Positions 26,778 to 36,302 of a stretch of DNA of 47,972 nt are shown here, one piece after another. Location: positions 1 to 47,972 of the forward strand of contig JANQQM010000127.1 of the NCBI GenBank assembly GCA_028289365.1, read 5' to 3'. The first letter of the stretch is position 1. Each line of letters begins with the position of its first letter. The translations under genes were made by a program, and so were the position numbers. This stretch comes from Salaquimonas sp. Lineage in GTDB: Bacteria > Pseudomonadota > Alphaproteobacteria > Rhizobiales > Rhizobiaceae. The notes beneath the pieces are model-generated. The model did no database searches, was not told where the DNA came from, and was given only the letters and a program-made list of their open reading frames with translations.

Positions 26778-27308
26778 TCAGGGGGATCCACCCCGCCGTT
26801 TTGCCATGACGCCGCGACCCAGTTTCTCAAGGCTGGCCCGTAATTGCGGGTCGTCGATACGCTCAAGAATTGCATCAAGCCTTTTTGCCGAGGCAGCGTC
26901 CGGTTCTGGCAGGCACTGATTGGTTTTGACGGTCATCCGTGAAACCGGCTTCTGAACCAGCCTGATTTTCTCGATTGCATGAAATCCGAAGAAGAGGTTC
27001 ACGCGCTCGATAATTTGCGAAGTCTCGTGCTGAATTAAAACTGCGCGGGCACCATCGCATCGAATAACAAGCGTGCCGGGTGAAAACGGATCGTCCTCGG
27101 TTGCCTTTCGTGGCCAGTTGATTTTTTCCGGCATGGTGTAGTCGGCATGCCGTTCTCCGGCGATGTCAGGCCAGGCTGCCACCAGATCAATTGTCATGGC
27201 GGTGCGCCGCGCAATTACCGGCGCAAGTACTTTTGCGGCCAATTCAGCGACCGGCTGCGCATTACGCTTTCTTTTCGAGTTGCTTTCCTGAGGGTTTTTC
27301 GTACCCAT
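26778..27308 (-). CDS. DciA-like protein (DUF721), DnaB helicase loader
   Basis: A 176-residue DUF721 protein, the family that includes DciA, the ancestral loader of the replicative helicase in bacteria without DnaC/DnaI. Visible marks are 'ELAAKVLAPVIARR', 'DLVAAWPDIAGERHADYTMPEKINW', 'GTLVIRCDGARAVLIQHET' and 'IIERVNLFFGFHAIEKIRLVQ' (a KH-like core), followed by a less conserved tail with 'DPQLRASLEKLGRGV'. The ATG at 27308 diverges from mutY, with only 48 bases between, so the two promoters must overlap. Helicase loading is inferred from the family. Confidence 0.88.
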   Translation of the reverse strand: MGTKNPQESNSKRKRNAQPVAELAAKVLAPVIARRTAMTIDLVAAWPDIAGERHADYTMPEKINWPRKATEDDPFSPGTLVIRCDGARAVLIQHETSQIIERVNLFFGFHAIEKIRLVQKPVSRMTVKTNQCLPEPDAASAKRLDAILERIDDPQLRASLEKLGRGVMAKRRGGSP

Positions 27309-27356
27309 GCACGATCAGTCCCTTGATTTTATCCGGCAAAAGCCGACCTTGTTGCC

Positions 27357-28442
27357 ATGTCTGCCCATATTGATTCCCCAGTGCAAGTCTCACCTGCCGA
27401 ACTGCTTTTGACGTGGTACGACCACCATGCCCGATCGATGCCATGGCGGGTATCTCCGAGCAAACGCCGTCATGGTGTCTTGCCAAATCCTTATCACGTT
27501 TGGCTGTCAGAAGTCATGTTGCAGCAAACGCAGGTTGCGACTGTTGCAGACTATTTCCTCAAATTTCTCAAGAAGTGGCCGACACTGAATGATCTGTCGG
27601 CAGCAGAATCTGAAGAAGTTATGAAGGCCTGGGCCGGACTGGGATATTACGCCAGAGCGCGAAATCTCAAAAAGTGTGCTGAAACCATCGTCCGTGAATA
27701 TGGCGGGGAGTTTCCGCAAACTGCGGAAGAATTAAAGAAACTTCCCGGGATTGGGGATTACACTTCAGCTGCCATTGCCGCAATCGCATTTGACGAACCA
27801 GTCGCAGTGGTCGACGGTAATGTCGAACGGGTAATATGCCGCCTGCATGAATTGACCACCCCTTTACCGAAGGTGAAGTCCGAAGTCAGGACAATTGTCC
27901 AAGAGATCGTGCCCGTAGATCGGCCAGGCGATTTTGCCCAGGCCATGATGGATCTGGGGGCCAAGATCTGCACACCCAAGCGGCCGGCCTGCATACTTTG
28001 TCCGCTGGAAAGCACGTGCCAGGGATATGCTTCCGGTTCACAGGAATTGTATCCGTTCAAGGCGGCCAAGCAGGAAAAACCGGTGCGGACCGGAGCCGCC
28101 TTCGTTGCGATCGACAAGGATGGCGCGGTATTCTTGCAGAGGCGACCGGATTCTGGGCTATTGGGCGGCATGCGCGGGGTTCCGACGACCGAATGGACAA
28201 GCGAAATCGGTGCAGCAACAGACGCAAGGAAAGCTCCATTTTCAGGCAATTGGGAAAAAGCCGGAAAAGTGCGTCACACATTCACGCATTTTCATCTGGA
28301 ACTGACCGTATGGCGCGCTGAAATCGGTCAGCCAAGGAATCTGGGTGATGGCCGCTGGTCACAACGGGACTCCCTGCCTGAAGAAGCTTTACCAACTGTC
28401 ATGAAAAAGGTAATTGCCCTTGCTATCCCTGACCTATTCTGA
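27357..28442 (+). CDS. mutY: A/G-specific adenine glycosylase MutY
   Basis: A 361-residue MutY that removes adenine mispaired with 8-oxoguanine. It shows the catalytic Glu52 ('SEVMLQQTQV'), the helix-hairpin-helix 'LPGIGDYTSAAIAAIAF', catalytic Asp153 ('VVDGNVERV') and the iron-sulfur ligands Cys205-X6-Cys212-X2-Cys215-X5-Cys221. The C-terminal NUDIX-like domain for 8-oxoG recognition begins near residue 245 ('AAFVAIDKDGAVFLQRR'). Length is typical. It is divergent from the DciA gene and followed 33 bases later by a HAD phosphatase on the same strand. Confidence 0.97.
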   Translation: MSAHIDSPVQVSPAELLLTWYDHHARSMPWRVSPSKRRHGVLPNPYHVWLSEVMLQQTQVATVADYFLKFLKKWPTLNDLSAAESEEVMKAWAGLGYYARARNLKKCAETIVREYGGEFPQTAEELKKLPGIGDYTSAAIAAIAFDEPVAVVDGNVERVICRLHELTTPLPKVKSEVRTIVQEIVPVDRPGDFAQAMMDLGAKICTPKRPACILCPLESTCQGYASGSQELYPFKAAKQEKPVRTGAAFVAIDKDGAVFLQRRPDSGLLGGMRGVPTTEWTSEIGAATDARKAPFSGNWEKAGKVRHTFTHFHLELTVWRAEIGQPRNLGDGRWSQRDSLPEEALPTVMKKVIALAIPDLF

Positions 28443-28475
28443 AGTGATTCGAGCCTGATATGGAGCGGTAAAGCC

Positions 28476-29087
28476 TTGTCTTCCCTTGATCATATAGTCT
28501 TTGATGTTGGTCGCGTGCTGGTCCATTGGGACCCGGAACTTGCCTATCTGGATCTGATCCCGGACAAGAAGGAGCGTGCCTGGTTCCTGGAAAATGTCTG
28601 CACGCCGGAATGGAATATCGAGCAGGACCGGGGCCGTCCATGGAATGAAGCGGAAACGGTCCTCATTGCAGATTTCCCGGATCATGAAGAAAACATCCGC
28701 GCCTTTCGACAGAACTGGCACAAGATGGTTCCGCATGAACAAGGAGAAAGTGTGGAAATCCTCCGCACACTGATCGAGCAGGGGCGAGATATCACCCTGC
28801 TTACAAATTTTGCTGCCGACACATTTTCGGAAGCGGGTGGCCGCTTCGAGTTTCTGAACGAAACTCGCGGCGCCACGGTTTCAGGCTTGGTGGGATATTT
28901 GAAGCCCGAGCGGGAAATCTACGATCTCCACGCAAACACGTTCGGGCTGGAACCTTCGGCCACCTTGTTCATCGATGACAGCGAAAAGAACGTCGAAGGT
29001 GCAAAAAGGGCCGGTTGGAACGCCGTCCTGTTTACGGACGTCAACCAGCTACGCCATGACCTGGCGCAGCATGGCGTCGTTGTCTAG
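28476..29087 (+). CDS. HAD-superfamily hydrolase, YihX-like
   Basis: A 203-residue HAD-IA hydrolase. Motif I is 'IVFDVGRVLV' (nucleophile Asp10; the second Asp of DxD is Gly, as in YihX), motif II 'LLTNFAADTF', motif III Lys in 'YLKPEREIY', and motif IV 'LFIDDSEKNV'. It is probably a sugar-phosphate phosphatase, but the substrate is not readable. The frame starts at a TTG (28476) with GGAG about 10 bases upstream; no in-frame ATG lies before motif I. It probably shares the mutY transcript and converges on ccrM. Confidence 0.88.
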   Translation: MSSLDHIVFDVGRVLVHWDPELAYLDLIPDKKERAWFLENVCTPEWNIEQDRGRPWNEAETVLIADFPDHEENIRAFRQNWHKMVPHEQGESVEILRTLIEQGRDITLLTNFAADTFSEAGGRFEFLNETRGATVSGLVGYLKPEREIYDLHANTFGLEPSATLFIDDSEKNVEGAKRAGWNAVLFTDVNQLRHDLAQHGVVV

Positions 29088-29105
29088 ATCAAAAATTGAC
29101 GGCAA

Positions 29106-30263
<1,158 letters not shown>

Positions 30264-30338
30264 TCAAAACTAAAACCTGGGCGTTATGGTTACCGAATGA
30301 GGTGAAAAAAGCCTTAAGCAATTCTCCAATCTGCAAAA

Positions 30339-31013
30339 TCAGCCATCAATCGACCGGGCAAGCGTCCTTGAAATCTGTGTCATGCCCAGGCCGCTTTCGG
30401 CCGACCAGGTGTTGAAAGCCTCCTGAATTGCAGCCAGCGCCCGCTTGGAAGTGGCCGGTTTGTCAACCACGCCCGCACGGACCAAGGCGGCCATGACGTC
30501 CCGTGAAAGGAGGAAAGCGTCCTTTCCCATGAAGCGCAGAAAATACTGTGCAGTCGCGCCGCCAAGCCTGGATCCACCTTTGGCCAAGGCATCGAGTAGT
30601 CCGACCTCGTCGGTCGATGGCCAATCAGCCACCCATTTTCCGACTCCGCCATGTTCGCGGGAAACTTGTGCGAAAAAACGCGCGTTGAGTGGCACCGAGG
30701 CGATCTTCTGGCCATTTCTGACAATTCTTGTATCGGAAACCAGGGCATCGAGATCGTCATCGGTGGACAACACCCAGCGTCCGATGTCGAATCCTTCAAA
30801 TGCTTCTTCAAAACCCGGCCATTTGGCATCGATGACCTTCCAGTTGAAGCCAGCCTGAAAGATACATCGCGTTGCCATTGCGAGCCAGCGATCATCTGGA
30901 ATGGCGACTAGTTCTTTGCTCGATTTGGGCAGATCGGTATTGATAAGGGTGTTCATCACGTCAACGCCATGACGTTTCTCGGCGATTTCGGCAATTTCAG
31001 AAAATTTCTGCAT
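30339..31013 (-). CDS. DNA-3-methyladenine glycosylase I-like protein
   Basis: A 224-residue protein of the Tag (3-methyladenine glycosylase I) family, helix-hairpin-helix superfamily. Recognisable segments are 'CIFQAGFNWKVIDAKWPGFEEAFEGFD' (given in parts: FQAGFNWKVIDAKWPGF) and 'NARFFAQVSREHGGVGKW'. 'GGATAQYFLRFMGKDAFLLSRDV' follows. The zinc-snap Cys/His pairs near both ends of E. coli Tag are absent here, so this is a divergent subgroup whose base specificity is not certain. The start at 31013 has AAAGGTG 6 bases upstream. It may be co-transcribed with ccrM. Confidence 0.85.
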   Translation of the reverse strand: MQKFSEIAEIAEKRHGVDVMNTLINTDLPKSSKELVAIPDDRWLAMATRCIFQAGFNWKVIDAKWPGFEEAFEGFDIGRWVLSTDDDLDALVSDTRIVRNGQKIASVPLNARFFAQVSREHGGVGKWVADWPSTDEVGLLDALAKGGSRLGGATAQYFLRFMGKDAFLLSRDVMAALVRAGVVDKPATSKRALAAIQEAFNTWSAESGLGMTQISRTLARSIDG

Positions 31014-31093
31014 TGGTTCACCTTTGGTATTTATGCAAATTCTGATAGAGGTCCGCGCGAAACATTAATCCCTAACCCAGTTATTCAAGCTGC

Positions 31094-31789
31094 ATGACCG
31101 AAATCAAGCTGATTATTTTCGACTGTGACGGTGTTCTGGTCGATTCGGAATATCTCGCCGCCAAGCACGAACTGCAGACCTATGCCGCCTTCGGGTTCGA
31201 GATGTCGGTGGAACAATTTGCCGCCGAGTTTGCCGGCATGTCCAGCGATTTGGTATTCAAGGAGGTTGAGGAAAGACTTGGCAGGAACCTGCCCGAAGAC
31301 CTGCTCAAGAAAATGCAAAATGAACTGGATGACGTTCTCAAGGCGGAAGTCGAAATGATCGAGGGCGCTGACGGAGTTCTGGACAGGTTTGACCTGCCAC
31401 GTTGCATCTGTTCGAATTCTGGACCTGAGCGGCTGAAAATCATGTTGCAGAAGACCGGTTTATATGACCGGTTCAGGCCATACATTTTTTCTTCACGAGA
31501 TTTGAAGCCGCATGCGCCAAAACCAAAGCCGGATATCTTCCTGAAAGCGATTGACGAGTTTGCCGTCAAACCTCATGAAGCGTTGGTTGTCGAAGACTCA
31601 GTCCACGGTGTGACAGCGGCACGGCTTGCCGGTGCCAGAATTGTCGGCTTTACCGGGGGGCGTCATAGTTATCCGGCCCATGGCGACGAATTGCTGGATG
31701 CCGGCGCAGAGACCGTGATTGCCGGTTTTGGCAGCCTGCCTCAAGTTGTGGATGCATTCTCTGAATGGGCTGGCATCGGCGCCGCATAG
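31094..31789 (+). CDS. HAD-IA hydrolase, phosphoglycolate phosphatase / beta-phosphoglucomutase-like
   Basis: A 231-residue HAD phosphatase with the full motif I 'IIFDCDGVLVDSE' (Asp10, Asp12), motif II 'CICSNSGPERL', motif III Lys in 'HAPKPKPDIFL' and motif IV 'LVVEDSVHGVTAA'. The helical cap sits between residues 18 and 85. This pattern is typical of Gph/YieH/beta-phosphoglucomutase-like enzymes acting on small phosphate esters. The substrate cannot be chosen. It diverges from the Tag-like gene (80 bases) and converges on the lipoprotein gene. Confidence 0.9.
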   Translation: MTEIKLIIFDCDGVLVDSEYLAAKHELQTYAAFGFEMSVEQFAAEFAGMSSDLVFKEVEERLGRNLPEDLLKKMQNELDDVLKAEVEMIEGADGVLDRFDLPRCICSNSGPERLKIMLQKTGLYDRFRPYIFSSRDLKPHAPKPKPDIFLKAIDEFAVKPHEALVVEDSVHGVTAARLAGARIVGFTGGRHSYPAHGDELLDAGAETVIAGFGSLPQVVDAFSEWAGIGAA

Positions 31790-31830
31790 TCGTTTACAGC
31801 TCCCCGAAAACTGCGGTTATCTGTTCGCGA

Positions 31831-32499
31831 TTAGTTTATTCGTTTCTGCCTGTTATTGGGATCATCCGTGCGCTGCTCATCGTAGCCGACATAAATGATG
31901 ATGTTTTCGTTTTCCGGCTTCGGAATGGTTATGGCCGGATCGACATAGGAGAAATTCCCGTTTGTGCGACCCACCGGGATTTCCACCGGAACATCTTTCA
32001 AGTTTGAATAGAGCACTTCATCACCGGCTGTTACGGCAATGCGGATCGGCATGGTAAACTGGCCGGTTTCGCCTGTCGGGCCTGAAAGCGCCCGTCCGGC
32101 CGCTCCAACCTTGATGTTGAGGAACTCACCAGCATAGTTACACTCACGGGCCACTCTGGTTATCGTTGCACGAAATCGCAGTTTCTTGGACTTTTCGGGG
32201 TCATCGGCCTTCATCCCATCAGGATAGATATTCAGGGTTTCTGTTCCCGCCCGCATCAGGGTCTTGGGGCAATAGGCTCGAGGATCCTGAACTTCGTCAT
32301 TGGGTGGCTGCACGACCGCGACTTCATTGACGGTGACATTTGAGCTGGTGGTCAATGTGGACAGATCGTCACTTGTATTGCTGCTGCTGCCTTCAACACC
32401 GCTGAAGGTATTATCAATCTGGGAGCCGGTGCCCTGCGTGTTGCACGCGGTAATCGCCAGACACGCAATGAGTGACGTCAAAATTCTGTATTCCTGCAC
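31831..32499 (-). CDS. Predicted lipoprotein of unknown function
   Basis: A 222-residue protein with a lipoprotein signal: hydrophobic segment then lipobox I-T-A-C with Cys19. After the Cys comes a Ser/Thr/Asn-rich linker (about 20-60). A conserved-looking domain follows with 'CPKTLMRAGTETLNIYPDG' and 'ATITRVARECNYAGEFLNIKVG', then 'GRALSGPTGETGQFTMPIRI'. Two Cys in the mature part might pair. The pattern resembles secreted proteins of Rhizobiales that I cannot name with confidence. It starts with GTG at 32499 and stands alone between a convergent HAD gene and the divergent thrC. Confidence 0.72.
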   Translation of the reverse strand: MQEYRILTSLIACLAITACNTQGTGSQIDNTFSGVEGSSSNTSDDLSTLTTSSNVTVNEVAVVQPPNDEVQDPRAYCPKTLMRAGTETLNIYPDGMKADDPEKSKKLRFRATITRVARECNYAGEFLNIKVGAAGRALSGPTGETGQFTMPIRIAVTAGDEVLYSNLKDVPVEIPVGRTNGNFSYVDPAITIPKPENENIIIYVGYDEQRTDDPNNRQKRIN

Positions 32500-32745
32500 T
32501 TGCCTAACTCTGTCGTATTGTTTTCATTGAAATTGTCGGCATTCTATAACAGCACAGCGACCAAAATGAGAATAGTCCCAATTCAATCGGATTGCGGCAT
32601 TTTATGCGTCAATGAGACGTAATCCACATCGCAGTTGCTATCTTGCGCCTATTCGCAGATCAAGGCTAAAACGCGGCGGCAAACTTACCTGCGCCAAATC
32701 ATATGCCAACAGACCTGCCGCGCAGCAATTCGGGAAGGAATAATT

Positions 32746-34146
32746 GTGGAATATGTCAGCACAAGGGGCGCCGCGCCCAAGCTTGGATTTTGCGATGTAT
32801 TGCTGACCGGGTTAGCGAGCGATGGTGGCCTATATGTTCCGCAATCCTGGCCGCAATTGCCTCAAGCCTGGATCCGCGAATTCGCCGGTAAACCCTATGA
32901 AGACGTTGCGCTTTCGGTTCTAACGCCGTTTGTCGGGGACGAGATTGAGCGGGATGTTCTTTCGGAGATGATCCATGAGGCATATGCCGGGTTTCGCCAT
33001 CGCGCGGTAGCACCACTCGTACAGACCGGACCGAATGACTGGATCCTGGAATTGTTTCATGGCCCGACCCTTGCCTTCAAGGATGTTGCCATGCAGCTAC
33101 TCGCCAGGTTGATGGATCATGTGCTCAAGCAAAGAAATAAGCGGGCGACGATCATAGGCGCTACATCAGGTGATACCGGAGGTGCTGCTATTGATGCATT
33201 TCGGGGCCGGGAACGAGCCGATATCTTTATCTTGTTTCCAAAGGGCAAGGTTTCACCTGTTCAACAAAGGCAAATGACAACTGCCAATGATCCCAATGTT
33301 CACGCCATTGCAATCGAGGGCAATTTCGATGATTGCCAGGCGCTGGTCAAAGCCATGTTCAACCATGCTGCATTCCGCCAGCAGGTCTCGCTGTCCGGTG
33401 TAAATTCGATCAATTGGGCCCGGATCATGGCCCAGATTGTTTATTACTTTTCATCGGCTGCCAATCTCGGTGCGCCGGAACGAACGGTTTCCTTCTGCGT
33501 CCCGACAGGGAATTTCGGGAATATCTTTGCTGGTTATGGTGCCAAGAAGATGGGCCTGCCGATCGACCGTCTGGTCATAGCTACAAACAGGAATGACATT
33601 CTGGCGCGGGCACTCGAAACCGGGCGTTATGAAGCGACCGGGGTTGCTCCGACCATATCGCCATCGATGGATATTCAGGTCTCATCAAATTTCGAGCGTC
33701 TGATCTTTGAAGCCTGCGGGCGTGATGATCAACTCGTTACTCAGCTGATGTCGGGCCTTGCCCAATCCGGATCCTTCAGTTTGCCAGATGAATGTCTAGA
33801 GGAAATCCGCAGCGAATTTGACGCGGGAAGGTCAGCCGAAGCTGAAACCTCGCAAGAAATTGAATCGCTTCTGTCTGAAATTGGATATCTCTCCGACCCG
33901 CATACAGCAGTCGGTACAAATGTCGCTGAACGGCAGGAGGCAGGTTCGCCGATGATCACGCTATCGACCGCCCATCCGGCGAAATTTCCGGATGCAGTCG
34001 AAGCTGCGACAGGCCAGCGTCCGGCACTGCCGGACTGGGCATCCGGGATTTTGGAAACGGAGGAAAAATTCGCCGTTTTGACCAATGAACTGGACGCTGT
34101 TGAGAAATACATTCTAGACAATGGCCGTGCGGCGCAATGGACATGA
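32746..34146 (+). CDS. thrC: Threonine synthase
   Basis: A 466-residue PLP enzyme converting O-phospho-L-homoserine to threonine. Marks are the N-terminal 'YVSTRGAAPKLGFCDVLLTGLASDGGLYVP' region (quoted in part: STRGAAPKLGFCDVLL), the PLP lysine in 'GPTLAFKDVAMQ', 'IGATSGDTGGAAIDAF', 'KVSPVQQRQMTT' and 'VPTGNFGNIFAGY'. The frame is open to 32635, but a GTG at 32746 has an AAGGA site 7 bases upstream and gives the family length. The 246 bases before it hold no recognised element. It heads a same-strand run with the M16 protease and GNAT genes; its pathway partner thrB is at 41987-42970. Confidence 0.95.
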   Translation: MEYVSTRGAAPKLGFCDVLLTGLASDGGLYVPQSWPQLPQAWIREFAGKPYEDVALSVLTPFVGDEIERDVLSEMIHEAYAGFRHRAVAPLVQTGPNDWILELFHGPTLAFKDVAMQLLARLMDHVLKQRNKRATIIGATSGDTGGAAIDAFRGRERADIFILFPKGKVSPVQQRQMTTANDPNVHAIAIEGNFDDCQALVKAMFNHAAFRQQVSLSGVNSINWARIMAQIVYYFSSAANLGAPERTVSFCVPTGNFGNIFAGYGAKKMGLPIDRLVIATNRNDILARALETGRYEATGVAPTISPSMDIQVSSNFERLIFEACGRDDQLVTQLMSGLAQSGSFSLPDECLEEIRSEFDAGRSAEAETSQEIESLLSEIGYLSDPHTAVGTNVAERQEAGSPMITLSTAHPAKFPDAVEAATGQRPALPDWASGILETEEKFAVLTNELDAVEKYILDNGRAAQWT

Positions 34147-34225
34147 TACCAGCGAGAATTAACTAATCGTGAGATGAACTCCAAAACGGCATGACAATCA
34201 TGTAAGCGGTCTGTAATATAAATTC

Positions 34226-35509
34226 ATGAGCGTAGATGTAACAAAACTTGACAATGGCCTGACCGTTGTCACCGAGCACATGCAGCATCTGGAAAGTGCC
34301 GCACTTGGTGCTTGGGTAAAAGCCGGAGCCCGTAACGAAAGCCAGAGTCAACATGGTGTCGCACACCTGCTGGAGCATATGGCCTTCAAGGGAACCAAGC
34401 GACGTAGTGCTGCACAGATCGCTGAGGAAATCGAAAATGTGGGGGGAGATGTAAACGCTGCGACGAGCGTTGAAACAACTTCCTACTATGCCCGGGTTCT
34501 GCGGGATGATGTCTCGCTGGGGGTCGACATTTTACACGACATTCTGGCGAACTCGGTATTCGAGCGCGAGGAGTTGGAGCGCGAGCAACACGTAATCCTC
34601 CAGGAGATCGGCGCGGCAAACGATACGCCCGATGATCTGGTGTTTGACCTGTTTCAGAACAATGCCTATGCCGGACAGCCGATTGGTAAGGCAATTTTGG
34701 GTACGCCTGAAACTGTCTCAGGCTTCAATCAAAAGGACCTGCAAGACTATCTTCGTACAAACTATCGCGGACCGGCGATGGTGCTTTCGGCTGCTGGAGC
34801 GGTCTCTCACGAGGAGTTGGTCAATCAGGCATCGAAGACCTTCGGGAATTTCGATTCAGCAGATTCTCCGACCCCGCAGCCGGCGGTTTATACCGGCGGC
34901 GAGCAATTGCTGAAACGCGACATCCAGGAAGCGCAGATTGTGCTTGGATTTGAGGGCCGCGCCTACCATGCGAAAGATTTCTATGCCTCGCAATTATTGG
35001 CAATGATCCTGGGCGGCGGCATGTCTTCCCGCCTATTCCAGGAAATTCGCGAGCGGCGCGGCATTTGCTATTCGGTCTATGCCTTTCATTGGGGATTTTC
35101 CGATACAGGCGTTTTCGGTATCCATGCCGCGACCGGCGCAGAAGATGTCGGCGAACTTGTGCCCGTCATTCTCGATGAATTGATCAAGGCAGCGGAAAAC
35201 ATCACGACAGCGGAAGCAGACCGGGCGCGAGCGCAGATCAGGGCAAGCATGATGATGAGCCTTGAGAGCCCGGCGGCACGCGCGGGCCAGATTGCCCGGC
35301 ACATCCTGCTTTATGGTCGACCAATTACGGTTGAAGAGCTGACTGACCGGCTGTCGGCAATCTCCACCGATCGCTTGCGTGACCTAGCAGGCAGGCTGTT
35401 CAGCACCAGCAATCCGACGCTTGCCGCTGTCGGTCCGGTAGACAACATAATGAGCCAACAGGAAATTTCTCAACGGCTTGGGGTACAGGCCGCAAACGCA
35501 GCTGAGTAA
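34226..35509 (+). CDS. M16 family zinc protease (mitochondrial processing peptidase-like)
   Basis: A 427-residue M16B peptidase with the inverted zinc motif HxxEH at 47-51 ('VAHLLEHMAFKGT') and the downstream Glu in 'VILQEIGAANDTPDD'. The C-terminal half has the 'MSSRLFQEIRERRGICYSVYAF' segment (in parts: SRLFQEIRERRG). It is the bacterial relative of mitochondrial processing peptidase beta. No signal peptide is visible, so it is probably cytoplasmic. It follows thrC after 79 bases, an arrangement common in Rhizobiales, and precedes the GNAT gene by 5 bases. Confidence 0.94.
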   Translation: MSVDVTKLDNGLTVVTEHMQHLESAALGAWVKAGARNESQSQHGVAHLLEHMAFKGTKRRSAAQIAEEIENVGGDVNAATSVETTSYYARVLRDDVSLGVDILHDILANSVFEREELEREQHVILQEIGAANDTPDDLVFDLFQNNAYAGQPIGKAILGTPETVSGFNQKDLQDYLRTNYRGPAMVLSAAGAVSHEELVNQASKTFGNFDSADSPTPQPAVYTGGEQLLKRDIQEAQIVLGFEGRAYHAKDFYASQLLAMILGGGMSSRLFQEIRERRGICYSVYAFHWGFSDTGVFGIHAATGAEDVGELVPVILDELIKAAENITTAEADRARAQIRASMMMSLESPAARAGQIARHILLYGRPITVEELTDRLSAISTDRLRDLAGRLFSTSNPTLAAVGPVDNIMSQQEISQRLGVQAANAAE

Positions 35510-35514
35510 AAGAC

Positions 35515-36165
35515 ATGTTCTGGAATCGCATTGGGGGGCGAAAGAATATGGAAGTCAAGAATGGCGATGACACCGTCTACTTTCGTGGACCGGAGCTTCG
35601 TGATTACAAGGCTTGGAAAAAGCTGCGGGAAAGCAGTGCCGATTTCCTTATTCCGTGGGAACCACGCTGGCCTGCAGATGACCTTACCTGGACAGGATAT
35701 CGCCGACGGTTGAAGTTTGTCCGGCAGGATCTCAAGAATGGAGTCGGACTCACTTTCTTCATCTTCCATCGTGAAACAGATCAGCTTCTGGGCGGGATGA
35801 CGTTTTCGAATATTCGCCACGGTTCTGTTCGCGGCTGCCAGTTGGGTTATTGGATGGGCGAGGCTTATTCCGGACAGGGATTCATGAAAATTGCAGTCAA
35901 CAATGCCCTGTATTTTCTGTTCACTAACACCACGCTGGAACGAGTAGAGGCTGTCTGCCTTCCCGAAAACGAACGTTCAATCGGTTTGCTGAAAAAACTG
36001 GGCTTTCGCAAGGAGGGCGAGATCCGGCAATATATGGAAATCAATGGTGAACGACGCGACCATCTGCTTTTTGGTATCTTGAAAACAGAACTACTGGTCA
36101 GGCAAAGCCAGACGACACAAGAAAAACAACAAGATACCAAAGCCTATGAGGTTTCTGCGGTTTAG
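35515..36165 (+). CDS. RimJ/RimL-type GNAT N-acetyltransferase
   Basis: A 216-residue GNAT enzyme. The acetyl-CoA site region 'LGYWMGEAYSGQGFMKIAVN' (in parts: YWMGEAYSGQGFM) and the C-terminal 'LPENERSIGLLKKLGFRKEGE' match the RimJ/SpeG/ribosomal-protein acetyltransferase group. The 'FFIFHRETDQLLGGMTFSNI' strand precedes it. The start ATG 35515 lies 5 bases after the protease stop; an internal ATG at 35548 has a stronger GGGGGG site and could be the true start. Substrate is unknown. Confidence 0.9.
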   Translation: MFWNRIGGRKNMEVKNGDDTVYFRGPELRDYKAWKKLRESSADFLIPWEPRWPADDLTWTGYRRRLKFVRQDLKNGVGLTFFIFHRETDQLLGGMTFSNIRHGSVRGCQLGYWMGEAYSGQGFMKIAVNNALYFLFTNTTLERVEAVCLPENERSIGLLKKLGFRKEGEIRQYMEINGERRDHLLFGILKTELLVRQSQTTQEKQQDTKAYEVSAV

Positions 36166-36302
36166 GTCATTTACGGTATTTCCCAAAGGGTCTGGCAATG
36201 ATCGGCTACAACGATTGTTTCTCTAGATATTGCCGTCCGAATGTGGTCTAAACATCTGAATTTTGGACCTTATGTTTGGTGCAAGGCGTGTCACAATATG
36301 CA

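Noticed and set aside
26612-26878. N-terminal extension of the DsbA-like gene
   Set aside because: It would overlap dciA and place 89 residues before a clear signal peptide that has its own ribosome site.
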